Source of the DNA: Saprospiraceae bacterium
Lineage (GTDB): Bacteria > Bacteroidota > Bacteroidia > Chitinophagales > Saprospiraceae
Assembly: GCA_016718505.1 (NCBI GenBank)
Contig: JADKDE010000001.1
Location: 641,501-705,500 of the forward strand
DNA: 64,000 nucleotides
Direction of reading: 5' to 3'
Shown: piece after piece, positions 51,976 through 60,540 of the stretch
How the letters are laid out: every line of letters begins with the position of its first letter
How positions within the stretch are numbered: position 1 is the stretch's first letter
The notes under the pieces: model-generated
Database searches by the model: none
What the model was told of the DNA's origin: nothing
What the model saw: the letters and a program-made list of their open reading frames with translations, nothing else
Made by a program: the position numbers and the translations under genes

Positions 51976-54174
51976 ATGTCCGATAAGCGAAAGCAAATAT
52001 TTGACGCCTTACAAAAGTTTTTTGGATTTTCACAATTCAAAGGCAATCAAGAGGACATAATAAGCAATGTCTTAGATAAGAAAGACACCTTTGTCATTCT
52101 CCCCACAGGAGGTGGAAAATCACTTTGCTACCAGCTCCCAGCATTGATGATGGAAGGTACGGCTATCATTATTTCTCCGCTCATCGCCCTCATGAAGAAT
52201 CAAGTGGATTCCATCCGGGGATACAGCCAAGAGGACAATGTGGCACATTTCCTTAATTCATCACTCAATAAAGCCCAAATAAAGCAAGTTAAGGACGATA
52301 TACAAGATGGCAAGACCAAAATGCTTTATATCGCACCAGAAACTTTAATCAAGGAAGAAAACTTAGAATTTTTTAAAAATACATCCATATCCTTTGTTGC
52401 TATTGATGAGGCACACTGTATATCAGAATGGGGACATGATTTTCGACCTGAATATAGGCGTATCCGAGACATGATAGATATCATTGGTGATGACATACCC
52501 CTTGTCGCTTTGACGGCAACGGCGACGCCAAAAGTCCGCACGGATATCATTAAGATCCTTGACATGGATCAGGTATCTGAGTTTGTCCTTTCATTCAACA
52601 GAGAGAATTTATATTATTCAGTCAAGCCAAAAGGTAAAAAAGATCAAGCATTAAAAAATATCACCCAATTCGTAAAGTCTATGGGTGGAAAATCAGGCAT
52701 TATATACGTACAAGGAAGAAAGACGACGGAGGACATCGCGGAGGCACTCAATGTCAATGGGATAAAATCGGCTCCGTATCACGCAGGCTTGGATCCTAAG
52801 ACCAGATCGGCCACCCAGGATGCTTTCCTCATGGAGGATATAGACGTAATCTGTGCAACGATTGCCTTTGGTATGGGTATCGACAAGCCAGATGTTAGGT
52901 TCGTCATCCATTTCGATATGCCAAAGAGTATTGAGAACTATTACCAAGAAACGGGTAGGGCAGGGCGAGATGGTTTGGAAGGAGTTTGTGTTGCTTATTA
53001 TTCTCCAGCGGATCTTTCAAGACTTGAAAAATTTCTAAGGGATAAGCCTGTCGCTGAAAGAGAGATGGGATCACTTTTGATGCAGGAAGTCACCGCTTAT
53101 GCTGAAACATCCACTTGTAGAAGACAATTCCTTCTTCATTATTTTGGCGAAGAATTCGATGATAAGGAGTGCAATGCCATGTGTGACAATTGCAAACATC
53201 CAAAGGAAAAGGTTAATATTCAAAGCGCTATGGTCCTAGCACTAAAATGCGTCGATGAACTGAATAATAATTATGATATCCGAATGATGGTGGATTTTAT
53301 CATCGGAAAGGCTTCCCAAACGATATTGGATTATGGCTTCAATAATAGACCACTCTTCGGGGTTGGTAAAAACGAAAGCAACGTGTATTGGAATACGGTC
53401 TATCGACACGCCATCCTGCTGAATTTATTGACCAAGGATATCGAAAAATATGGGGTACTTAAGATCAACGACAATGGGCGAGCTTATATAAAAAGACCGC
53501 ATCCAATAGAAATACCACTGAATACTGACTATAGCCAAGAAGAAGTGGATGACGAAGGTGGTCAAGGGGGAACAGCTGTCCTAGATGACCAATTGTTAAA
53601 GCAATTGATGAACCTCCGACGCGATATAGCAAAGAAGAAAAATGTCCCTCCTTATATCGTTTTTCAAGATGCTTCTCTGATGGAAATGGCTACACAATAC
53701 CCCATAACCATGGATGACGTGGCTAAGATCTCTGGAGTTAGTTTGGGTAAGGCTCAAAAATTTGCACAGCCTTTTATTGATCATATTGCAAAATACGTTG
53801 AAGAGAACGATATTGATAGACCTACAGATTTTGTGATGAAATCAGTAGCGAATAAATCCAAAGTGAAGGTGCAAATTATTCAATGCATCGATCGCAAAAT
53901 GCCCCTTGAAGATATCGCAGCTACCAATCAACTAAAGGTTTCTGAATTGATGCAAGAGCTTGATATGATCGTCTTAAGCGGTACAAAAATCAATATCGAC
54001 TACTATGTAAATGATGTTGTCGACGAATATGTTCGGGAAGAAATCTATGACTATTTCAAGGAGGCTGAAACCGACGATGTGGTTACTGCTTTTCATGAAT
54101 TGAAAGAAAATGACATCACGATTGAAGAAATTGAATTGATCCGATTGAAGTTTTTATCTGACCTTGCCAATTAA
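51976..54174 (+). CDS. recQ: ATP-dependent DNA helicase RecQ
   Basis: A 732-residue 3'-5' helicase. Walker A is LPTGGGKSLCYQLPALM; the DEAH box is AIDEAHCISEWGHDFRPEYR; motif VI is QETGRAGRDGLEG. The zinc-binding CRRQFLLHYFGE with CDNC follows near residue 390, then the winged-helix RQC region and a helical (HRDC-like) segment (LLKQLMNLRRDIAKKKNVPPYIVFQDASLMEMA). It also has a C-terminal helical extension of about 100 residues. RecQ resolves stalled forks and feeds recombination. The mnmH gene starts 20 bases after. Confidence 0.97.
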   Translation: MSDKRKQIFDALQKFFGFSQFKGNQEDIISNVLDKKDTFVILPTGGGKSLCYQLPALMMEGTAIIISPLIALMKNQVDSIRGYSQEDNVAHFLNSSLNKAQIKQVKDDIQDGKTKMLYIAPETLIKEENLEFFKNTSISFVAIDEAHCISEWGHDFRPEYRRIRDMIDIIGDDIPLVALTATATPKVRTDIIKILDMDQVSEFVLSFNRENLYYSVKPKGKKDQALKNITQFVKSMGGKSGIIYVQGRKTTEDIAEALNVNGIKSAPYHAGLDPKTRSATQDAFLMEDIDVICATIAFGMGIDKPDVRFVIHFDMPKSIENYYQETGRAGRDGLEGVCVAYYSPADLSRLEKFLRDKPVAEREMGSLLMQEVTAYAETSTCRRQFLLHYFGEEFDDKECNAMCDNCKHPKEKVNIQSAMVLALKCVDELNNNYDIRMMVDFIIGKASQTILDYGFNNRPLFGVGKNESNVYWNTVYRHAILLNLLTKDIEKYGVLKINDNGRAYIKRPHPIEIPLNTDYSQEEVDDEGGQGGTAVLDDQLLKQLMNLRRDIAKKKNVPPYIVFQDASLMEMATQYPITMDDVAKISGVSLGKAQKFAQPFIDHIAKYVEENDIDRPTDFVMKSVANKSKVKVQIIQCIDRKMPLEDIAATNQLKVSELMQELDMIVLSGTKINIDYYVNDVVDEYVREEIYDYFKEAETDDVVTAFHELKENDITIEEIELIRLKFLSDLAN

Positions 54175-54194
54175 TTTTTTACAAATAAAATAGG

Positions 54195-55202
54195 ATGGAA
54201 TACCTTGATATTGACCAACTCCTGATTGATAAAGGTCGATATTTTTGGATCGATGTTAGATCGCCTAAGGAGTATGATCACGCCCATATCCCCAATGCTA
54301 TCTCTCTCCCGATTTTCTCTGACGAAGAACGGCATATTATTGGCACCCTATATAAGCAAGAATCTAGAGAAAAAGCCATCTCCAAAGGTTTAGATTTTTT
54401 TGGATTTAAAATGTCAAAATTTGTCGAAACGGTAAAAAACAACAATGTTGAAAAATTGCCATTGGCGGTTTATTGCTGGAGAGGCGGCATGAGATCAAGG
54501 GCGATGGCCTGGCTTTTGGATTTTTATGGATTCGAGGTTAAAGTGGTACAGGGAGGATACAAAGCTTTTAGAAATTGGGCCTTGTCTCGATTTGAAGATA
54601 AATATACATTCAAGATACTAGGAGGATATACTGGTTCTGGAAAAACAGAAATACTGAATAGCCAACAAGAATTAGGCTTTCCTGTAATAGATCTTGAAGG
54701 ATTGGCTAGGCACAAAGGATCTACTTTTGGTGGATTGGGCTTGGCTCCTCAACCCTCTCAAGAAATGTTCGAAAATATGCTTTCCTTGGCATTGTTTCAA
54801 TTTAAAAGTTACTATATCTGGCTAGAAGACGAAAGCAGTCGTATCGGTGCTTTAAGCATACCAAAGGGCATAAGAGAACAGATGATCCAAGCACCATTGT
54901 ATTTTATTCAGATCTCATTTGAAGATAGGCTGCAACGAATCATGGAAGATTATGGCGGATTTGAATTGAATGATTTAATCGCCAGTGTGTTGCGTATCCA
55001 AAGGAAATTGGGAGGATTATTGACCAATCAAATCGTCGAACACCTGAATAATAAGCAAATAAAGGATGCATTTTCTTTGTTGCTAGGGCATTATGATAAT
55101 TTGTATAAAAAGGGTATTCATTATGGAAAGCCCTTAGAACGCCCAGTTTTCATGGTTGATTTAGGGCAAGAATTGGATATTTTTCAAAATAAAAACCAAT
55201 AA
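54195..55202 (+). CDS. mnmH: tRNA 2-selenouridine synthase (MnmH/SelU/YbbB)
   Basis: A 335-residue rhodanese-plus-P-loop protein. The N-terminal rhodanese domain has WIDVRSPKEYDHAHIPNA and the active cysteine in YCWRGGMRSRAM (near residue 95). The second part has the P-loop GGYTGSGKTE and HKGSTFGGLG. The enzyme swaps the 2-thio group of the wobble uridine of tRNAs for Glu, Gln and Lys with selenium, using geranyl diphosphate and selenophosphate from SelD. No selD is in this window. It follows recQ by 20 bases and probably shares its transcript. Confidence 0.93.
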   Translation: MEYLDIDQLLIDKGRYFWIDVRSPKEYDHAHIPNAISLPIFSDEERHIIGTLYKQESREKAISKGLDFFGFKMSKFVETVKNNNVEKLPLAVYCWRGGMRSRAMAWLLDFYGFEVKVVQGGYKAFRNWALSRFEDKYTFKILGGYTGSGKTEILNSQQELGFPVIDLEGLARHKGSTFGGLGLAPQPSQEMFENMLSLALFQFKSYYIWLEDESSRIGALSIPKGIREQMIQAPLYFIQISFEDRLQRIMEDYGGFELNDLIASVLRIQRKLGGLLTNQIVEHLNNKQIKDAFSLLLGHYDNLYKKGIHYGKPLERPVFMVDLGQELDIFQNKNQ

Positions 55203-55219
55203 AAAATGGATGCTTAAGA

Positions 55220-55837
55220 CTATTTAAAATCTTGCATCAACAAGCGTTTTTGGCATAGATCTAAATCAAATATCTCGTTAGAAGCGATTAAGCTCAGTCT
55301 ATTTTTACCGTATATTTTAAACAACTCAGCGAACCAATTTTGAGCATTTATATCTAAATTGGTAGTAGGCTCATCCAAAATCATAACATTTGTATCCGAC
55401 AACAAGCAAAGTGTTAATTTGAGTCGTTGCCTCATCCCTGATGACAGAAACTTTACAGGACGGTCTTTTGCCAAAGACAATTCAGATAAATCAAGAATGG
55501 ATTTATTGTTTAGGCTTGGATACCACGATTTAAATTTGCTTTGATAATCGATACTTTCCAAAACGGTAAGGTCGGGATATAACTCTATATATGGGGCGGC
55601 AATGCTCACGTACCGATACAAGTCTTCGATTTCGACGGCTTTATCGCCATGGATAAAAGAAATATTGCCGTTAGTGGGCGTCAGAAAACCGCTGAGTATC
55701 TTGATTAAGGTAGATTTGCCACTTCCATTAGCACCAGCTATTCCATAACTTCCTTCGTCAAATTTATAAGTGAAATTTTTAAAAATTGGAGTTAGCCCGA
55801 ATGACTTGGATAAATTATGGCAATCAATTTGAAACAT
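55220..55837 (-). CDS. ABC transporter ATP-binding protein
   Basis: An ATPase of about 205 residues, beginning at the ATG at 55837 (MFQIDCHNLSKSFG), which fits the usual ABC start and leaves the LpxC-FabZ gene free. Walker A is GANGSGKST, the signature LSSGMRQRLKL, Walker B VMILDEPTTNLD. There is no permease gene next to it, so the transported substrate is unknown. It resembles CcmA/ABC-2-type exporters in its size and TNLD motif. It starts 10 bases after the stop of LpxC-FabZ. Confidence 0.92.
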   Translation of the reverse strand: MFQIDCHNLSKSFGLTPIFKNFTYKFDEGSYGIAGANGSGKSTLIKILSGFLTPTNGNISFIHGDKAVEIEDLYRYVSIAAPYIELYPDLTVLESIDYQSKFKSWYPSLNNKSILDLSELSLAKDRPVKFLSSGMRQRLKLTLCLLSDTNVMILDEPTTNLDINAQNWFAELFKIYGKNRLSLIASNEIFDLDLCQKRLLMQDFK

Positions 55838-55847
55838 GTCAAAAATC

Positions 55848-57236
55848 CTAAGTTCTCTTGACAATCTGTGCCGTAAATTCGCCTTCAGAAACTACTTTGT
55901 TACCTACGAATGCGGTTCCTTTCATCTTCACGATTCCTCTTCTTATGGGTTCTAAAAGCTCAAGTTTCATGATAAGGGTGTCTCCAGGAAGGACCTTTGC
56001 TTTGAATTTAGCATTGTCTATTTTGAGGAAATAAGTGTCCCAAACCTCTTCGTCTGGGGTATTTGCTAAGGCAAGAATCCCACCCGTCTGCGCCATGGCT
56101 TCGATCTGCAATACACCCGGCATAACGGGGTTGTCTGGAAAATGGCCTTCGAAATAATATTCATTTGAAGTTACGTGCTTGACAGCAACGATGGAGTCTT
56201 TGTCCATTTCGATGACCTTATCCACCATTAAAAATGGATACCGATGTGGCAATTTTTTCATGATTCCAAAAACATCCATAACAGGCTCTTTGTCTGGATC
56301 GTATTGTGGTCTCTCCTTGAGTTGTTTTTGTTCCAATGCTGCTTTTTTCAACAATTTTGCAAATTCTATATTACACGCGTGACCGGGTTTTTTAGCTACG
56401 ATTTTGCCCTTAATTGGCATCCCAACCAATGTTAAATCTCCAATCACATCTAGCAATTTATGTCTTGCGGGCTCATTTTCAAAATGGAGAACCATCGTGT
56501 TTAGTATCCCTGTTTTTTCAACTTTGACACTGGTTTTGCCGAGCTTTGCAGCGAGACTGTCCAGCTCTTCTTGGTTCATCACCCTATCTACGATAATTAT
56601 TGCGTTTTCAACATCACCACCTTTGATCAGGTTTTGATCGAAAAGCTTTTCTATTTCATGTAAAAAAACAAAAGTCCTGCAAGGCGCTATTTCAGTATCA
56701 AATTTCTCTATATTTTCTAAAGCTGCGAATTGATGGCCTACGACATCTGAATTGAAATCAATCAGGGAGGTAAGTTCATAATGATTATTGGGCAGAGCTA
56801 TCAATTCTGAACCTCTTTCGTCATTTTTGTATATGATCGGCTCTTTTATTTCAAAGTAAACTTTATCGGCATCCAATTCTTTGATACCGACTTTCTTTAT
56901 GGCATCTACAAAGAACTTTGAACTACCGTCCATGATGGGCATTTCAGGACCATCCACCTCGATATTTATATTGTCAATACCCAGGCCTGTCAAAGCTGCT
57001 AACACATGCTCTACTGTGGCTATCTGAGTGTCATCTGAAGCAATTGTGGTGCCTCGCGCGGTAGAAACCACTTTCATGGCATCAGCAGGTATAAAAACAT
57101 GAGGGGTTTTATCGGTACGGACAAATTTTATACCTTGATTTTCAGAAGCGGGTTTGAATGTCAACTTAACATTAGCTCCTGTATGCAATCCTACGCCTTC
57201 TAGAGTACAGGGATTTACTATGGTTCTTTGTTTCAT
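55848..57236 (-). CDS. lpxC/fabZ: Fused LpxC deacetylase - FabZ dehydratase
   Basis: A 462-residue bifunctional protein, typical of Bacteroidota. The first 300 residues are LpxC, UDP-3-O-acyl-GlcNAc deacetylase, committing step of lipid A synthesis: TVEHVLAALTGLGIDNINIEV carries one zinc ligand and HKLLDVIGDL the other His and Asp. The last 145 residues are FabZ, hydroxyacyl-ACP dehydratase: LPHRYPFLMVDKV and the active-site HFPDNPVMPGVLQIEAMAQTGG. A TATCTTTG box is 54 bases before the start. The fusion couples lipid A and fatty acid synthesis. Confidence 0.97.
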   Translation of the reverse strand: MKQRTIVNPCTLEGVGLHTGANVKLTFKPASENQGIKFVRTDKTPHVFIPADAMKVVSTARGTTIASDDTQIATVEHVLAALTGLGIDNINIEVDGPEMPIMDGSSKFFVDAIKKVGIKELDADKVYFEIKEPIIYKNDERGSELIALPNNHYELTSLIDFNSDVVGHQFAALENIEKFDTEIAPCRTFVFLHEIEKLFDQNLIKGGDVENAIIIVDRVMNQEELDSLAAKLGKTSVKVEKTGILNTMVLHFENEPARHKLLDVIGDLTLVGMPIKGKIVAKKPGHACNIEFAKLLKKAALEQKQLKERPQYDPDKEPVMDVFGIMKKLPHRYPFLMVDKVIEMDKDSIVAVKHVTSNEYYFEGHFPDNPVMPGVLQIEAMAQTGGILALANTPDEEVWDTYFLKIDNAKFKAKVLPGDTLIMKLELLEPIRRGIVKMKGTAFVGNKVVSEGEFTAQIVKRT

Positions 57237-57289
57237 AAAAACAACAACGAAAAATAAATATTTAGAAAAATATGACCCACTACGACCTG

Positions 57290-57297
57290 CAAAGATA
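57290..57297 (-). promoter_or_regulatory. -7 box TATCTTTG of lpxC/fabZ
   Basis: Minus-strand match to TAnnTTTG, 54 bases before the ATG. No TTG at the usual distance. Confidence 0.45.
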
Positions 57298-57389
57298 ATA
57301 TTTCTGAATAAAAAGGAAATTTATTTTATTTGTGAAAAATAATCAAGCCAGATCATCACAGTCTAGAATTATTTTCAAATGAAAATTTC

Positions 57390-58142
57390 TTATTTAGATC
57401 GTTTAATATATGAATCGAGATTTAGTATGCCAAGTTTTTGCAAAAAATGTGTGACAGAGACTTGTAAAACCCCTAAACCATACTTCGAACTCCTTGTAAA
57501 ATTTATGGACGAAGCTTCTTCAAAATATTTTGTAGGACAAGTGACCTCCGCTATGTCAAATCCAGCGTAAACAATTTGTGAAAGCATTTGATTGTCAAAA
57601 ACAAAATCATTTGAGTTTTTATTAAAAGCAATAGTCCTCAAAACTTCCTTTGAAAACGCCCGATAACCTGTATGGTATTCAGATAATTTGTATCCAATCA
57701 ACAAATTTTGTGTCATTGTCAAAAATCTATTGGCAATATACTTGTAAAGCGGCATGCCTCCTTTTAGAGCACCAACACCTAAAATCCTACTACCAAGAAC
57801 CACTGGAAACAATTCGTCACCAATGATATTGACCATGGCAGGTATCAATTTTGGAGTATATTGATAATCTGGATGGAGCATAATGACGATATCACCATTC
57901 AATTCCAAAGCTTTATTATATAGGGATTTTTGGTTTCCACCATAACCTTTGTTTTTCTCATGTTGAATGATATGATTGATGCCTATCTCTTTTGCTTTTT
58001 GTACCGTAGAGTCTTTGGATGCATCGTCACATAGAACCACTTCGTCCACAATGTCAAGAGGGATTTCTTTGTACGTCTTTTCAAGAGTCGCGGCTGCATT
58101 ATAAGCAGGCATTACGACGATTACTTTTTTACCTTTATACAT
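57390..58142 (-). CDS. Family 2 glycosyltransferase (dolichol-phosphate mannose synthase-like)
   Basis: A 250-residue inverting GT-A glycosyltransferase. The start VIVVMPAYNAAATLEKTYKEI and the VVLCDDASKDSTV segment bind the nucleotide, and ALELNGDIVIMLHPDYQYTP holds the DxD-type metal site (HPD). GYRAFSKEVL and the later NDFVFDNQML hold the acceptor region. No transmembrane segments are present, so it is a soluble DPM1-like transferase for polyprenol phosphate or another lipid acceptor. It lies 3 bases after the DUF5606 gene on the same strand. Confidence 0.9.
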   Translation of the reverse strand: MYKGKKVIVVMPAYNAAATLEKTYKEIPLDIVDEVVLCDDASKDSTVQKAKEIGINHIIQHEKNKGYGGNQKSLYNKALELNGDIVIMLHPDYQYTPKLIPAMVNIIGDELFPVVLGSRILGVGALKGGMPLYKYIANRFLTMTQNLLIGYKLSEYHTGYRAFSKEVLRTIAFNKNSNDFVFDNQMLSQIVYAGFDIAEVTCPTKYFEEASSINFTRSSKYGLGVLQVSVTHFLQKLGILNLDSYIKRSK

Positions 58143-58145
58143 GGG

Positions 58146-58610
58146 TTATTCTTCTTCGTTTGATTTGTTTAAAGAACTGGGTTTTGCAGCTTTTTCATTT
58201 TTAGAATCGACCAATTTATAATTTGCCTCAGAGATGATATTCTTTTGCACTAAAAATTGGTACCATTTGATCAATTTTTTCATATCACTAAGCGAGACCC
58301 TGTCCTCATCGTAGTTGGGTATTGCTTTTCGTATATAATTTTTTATCTCAGAAGGCTCCCCTTTTGTTCCTAATGCAGGTAAATCATTGCGGTGTTCAAA
58401 CATCGATGAAAAAACGTCTTTTAGCCCTATTGATTCATCATATGTATAGATAGAAATCGTCTCCAAAGGTGTAAATTGATGCTGACGAGCAGTAACAAAT
58501 GTTCTCTTTTTTGTGTCAAACTCTTCGATGATTATGCCATTTCCCCTAGATGTTACCGCCTTATAAAGGCCACTTAGCCCCGATACGGCTATAATATTTT
58601 CAATATTCAT
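58146..58610 (-). CDS. DUF5606 family protein
   Basis: A 154-residue protein matching the Bacteroidota-only DUF5606 pattern: IIAVSGLSGLYKAVTSRGNG, FVTARQHQFTPLETISIYT, LSDMKKLIKWYQFLV. The function of this family is not known. The last 30 residues are lysine- and serine-rich. Two -7 boxes face away from each other in the gap upstream, the minus-strand one (TATTTTTG at 58629-58636) serving this gene. It is co-directional with the GT2 gene. Confidence 0.88.
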   Translation of the reverse strand: MNIENIIAVSGLSGLYKAVTSRGNGIIIEEFDTKKRTFVTARQHQFTPLETISIYTYDESIGLKDVFSSMFEHRNDLPALGTKGEPSEIKNYIRKAIPNYDEDRVSLSDMKKLIKWYQFLVQKNIISEANYKLVDSKNEKAAKPSSLNKSNEEE

Positions 58611-58628
58611 TGATTTATATTTTCAAAG

Positions 58629-58636
58629 CAAAAATA
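58629..58636 (-). promoter_or_regulatory. -7 box TATTTTTG of the DUF5606 gene
   Basis: Minus-strand match to TAnnTTTG, 19 bases before the ATG at 58610. It lies next to the plus-strand TAATTTTG (58643-58650), so the two genes share a divergent control region. Confidence 0.45.
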
Positions 58637-58642
58637 AAGCTA

Positions 58643-58650
58643 TAATTTTG
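58643..58650 (+). promoter_or_regulatory. -7 box TAATTTTG of the outer-membrane-type gene at 58707
   Basis: Plus-strand match to TAnnTTTG, 56 bases before the ATG. It stands beside the opposite-strand box of DUF5606. Confidence 0.4.
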
Positions 58651-58706
58651 TTTTTCCTATTTTAGGACAATTATTTGAAATCTTAGGATAATTTAGATTC
58701 AATTTT

Positions 58707-59417
58707 ATGATGATTAATAGCATATTAAAAGGCCTATTTTCCACAATATTTATAATGATGATGTACTCAAATGTCATATGGTCGCAAATAGCAATGACTG
58801 TAGGATATCACTATTCAGCAGGTAAATTTGATGCCCTAAATGAGCTTATTGATCGGTCGAACACAAAATATAATCCTAGTAATAAAGCTTGGTCTTCTCT
58901 AAAAGGGATGAATGGCTTGAGCTTGGGACTCAAGTATAGATACGGAAGCTTTGGACTTAATGGAGGCTGGCGTTATTTATTTAGTATCAAGTCTGCTAAG
59001 GGCATTGTGGAGACTGGAACAAGTAATTATGATTGGCAATGGAACTTTCAAAACAACGCTTACAACCTTGGCTTAGAAGGATTTATATCCAATTACTTTA
59101 GCTTGGGTTTTGATATATTGTGGGATGGTTATAGGATTAAATCAAAAAGATCAAACCAAGGCAGTTCGGAAATTTTATGGAAGGACAACATAAGGTCATC
59201 GACTATTTATGGAAGCTTAAATATTCCAGGAACTGAAATAATAAGTATGAGCATAAGACCATTTGTCCAAATCCCTATAACAAAAGTATCAATGGATGGC
59301 TTGGCTACACAACTAGGACTAGAATCCAGCTCCACCATACCTAAGTTTAATTCCATGACCTATGGAATTTCTATAATCTTCAATAATAATGGTCCTCAAG
59401 CCAAAGACACAGAATAA
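58707..59417 (+). CDS. Exported protein, probable small outer-membrane barrel
   Basis: A 236-residue protein with a signal peptide (SILKGLFSTIFIMMMYSN, then VIWSQ). The body has strand-like repeats: LSLGLKYRYGSFGLNGGWRYLF, NLGLEGFISNYFSLGFDILW and the late YGISIIFNN. The pattern fits an outer-membrane barrel of eight or so strands; no named family was recognised. A terminator overlaps the stop codon. Confidence 0.6.
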   Translation: MMINSILKGLFSTIFIMMMYSNVIWSQIAMTVGYHYSAGKFDALNELIDRSNTKYNPSNKAWSSLKGMNGLSLGLKYRYGSFGLNGGWRYLFSIKSAKGIVETGTSNYDWQWNFQNNAYNLGLEGFISNYFSLGFDILWDGYRIKSKRSNQGSSEILWKDNIRSSTIYGSLNIPGTEIISMSIRPFVQIPITKVSMDGLATQLGLESSSTIPKFNSMTYGISIIFNNNGPQAKDTE

Positions 59418-59433
59418 ATTCTATTGGCTTTTT
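59398..59433 (+). terminator. Intrinsic terminator overlapping the stop of the 58707 gene
   Basis: AAGCCAA pairs with TTGGCTT and, inside, AGAAT pairs with ATTCT, with a short T-run afterward. The stop codon (59415-59417) is within the hairpin. Confidence 0.65.
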
Positions 59434-60060
59434 AACCTTTCTGTGTAAGTGATCTATTTATTGAAATGAATATTTCCCACTTTTCTTTATTGCAGGAAAG
59501 GGACGAATCTATTGCTCCACGTACTTAAAAATCAGCCAAAATGCATCTTTAACATGAATAAATATGGGTCATCCAGGCTTGGTTTGGTTTATAACTAAAA
59601 TGCTTCTTTTTATTTGTTAATGCATTCCTTGCGCTAATTATGCAGTTTTACTGGTCTAATTAGAAATATTCCTAGATAATTTAAAATATTTCTAGATTAT
59701 ATTGCCATTTTTAATATATAATAAATGTTAAAATATGTTTTTATTATAATAAGAAATTTAATATTGATAAAAAATAAATTTAACGCATTAAAAATTTTTC
59801 AAGTTGGCCAAAATTTTAATTTCAATCTACTTAATGAAATTCTTAAATATAAGATAAACAGCGATATATATATATAATAAAAATAAGATATTTTAAATAC
59901 CATTAAGTGTCTAATATATTAAAAAAGTTAAATTGTAGTTTTGCATCCTCATACTATGTCTGAAAAGAAAAGTAGTATGAATTACAATATGGTTAAAAGC
60001 ATTATTTATATACATTATTAAACATTATTTATATACATTATTAAACATTAACTAAAACTC
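59434..60060. other. AT-rich gap without genes
   Basis: No coding frame is convincing in these 627 bases, which become extremely AT-rich from about 59680 on. A perfect inverted pair CATACTA/TAGTATG is near 59950-59979 and a tandem 23-base repeat is at 60000-60045, directly before the next gene. It is probably the regulatory region of the surface-protein genes. Confidence 0.5.
60000..60045 (+). repeat. Tandem repeat, 2 x 23 bases
   Basis: The unit CATTATTTATATACATTATT with AAA at its end occurs twice, exactly and without a gap, then starts a third time with CATTA. It lies 15 bases before the start codon of the small secreted protein gene, i.e. within its leader or promoter. Confidence 0.85.
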
Positions 60061-60492
60061 ATGAAAGGAAACAATTTTTCACTTTCTTCTGTAAAGAAGA
60101 GACTCGAGAAACTAAGCATTCTCACACTGGTGGTTTTTGGTTTTAGCTTTTTTGCATTTTCTTCAACTTTGTCTGCACAAGACAGAACGGGAGGAGCAAA
60201 TTTGAAAACTGGTCAAGTTGCCATTGAGGCCGCTTCAGTTTACTCAACAGCTATTTCATCCACTATGCCAAATGACGTGATCTACAGTTTACCATTAGAA
60301 TCTCGTGGTAATCCTGAGCAAATTGCCACAGTGACGATCGCCAATGAATTCATTACCAATCTTCAAAATGGAACTGTGAATTCCAACACTGCATTTAACA
60401 ATGCTGTAAATGTTTGGATTTCAAAGGCTCCAAATGAAACGAAATTAATTCTAAGAGCAGCAAATAATTTATTAAATGTTATCAGACAATAA
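60061..60492 (+). CDS. Small exported protein of unknown function
   Basis: A 143-residue protein with a long signal segment (KLSILTLVVFGFSFFAFSST then LSAQD). The mature part of about 100 residues has no motif I know; it is rich in Asn, Thr and Ala (PNDVIYSLPLESRGNPEQIA, NGTVNSNTAFNNAVNVWISK). Its leader resembles that of the giant protein that follows 48 bases later (STLSAQD versus STLDAQT), so they may be co-expressed and exported the same way. Confidence 0.6.
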   Translation: MKGNNFSLSSVKKRLEKLSILTLVVFGFSFFAFSSTLSAQDRTGGANLKTGQVAIEAASVYSTAISSTMPNDVIYSLPLESRGNPEQIATVTIANEFITNLQNGTVNSNTAFNNAVNVWISKAPNETKLILRAANNLLNVIRQ

Positions 60493-60540
60493 TTTTGTCG
60501 CATTTAATTTATGTAAAATTTTTTATAAACGTTAAATCTC

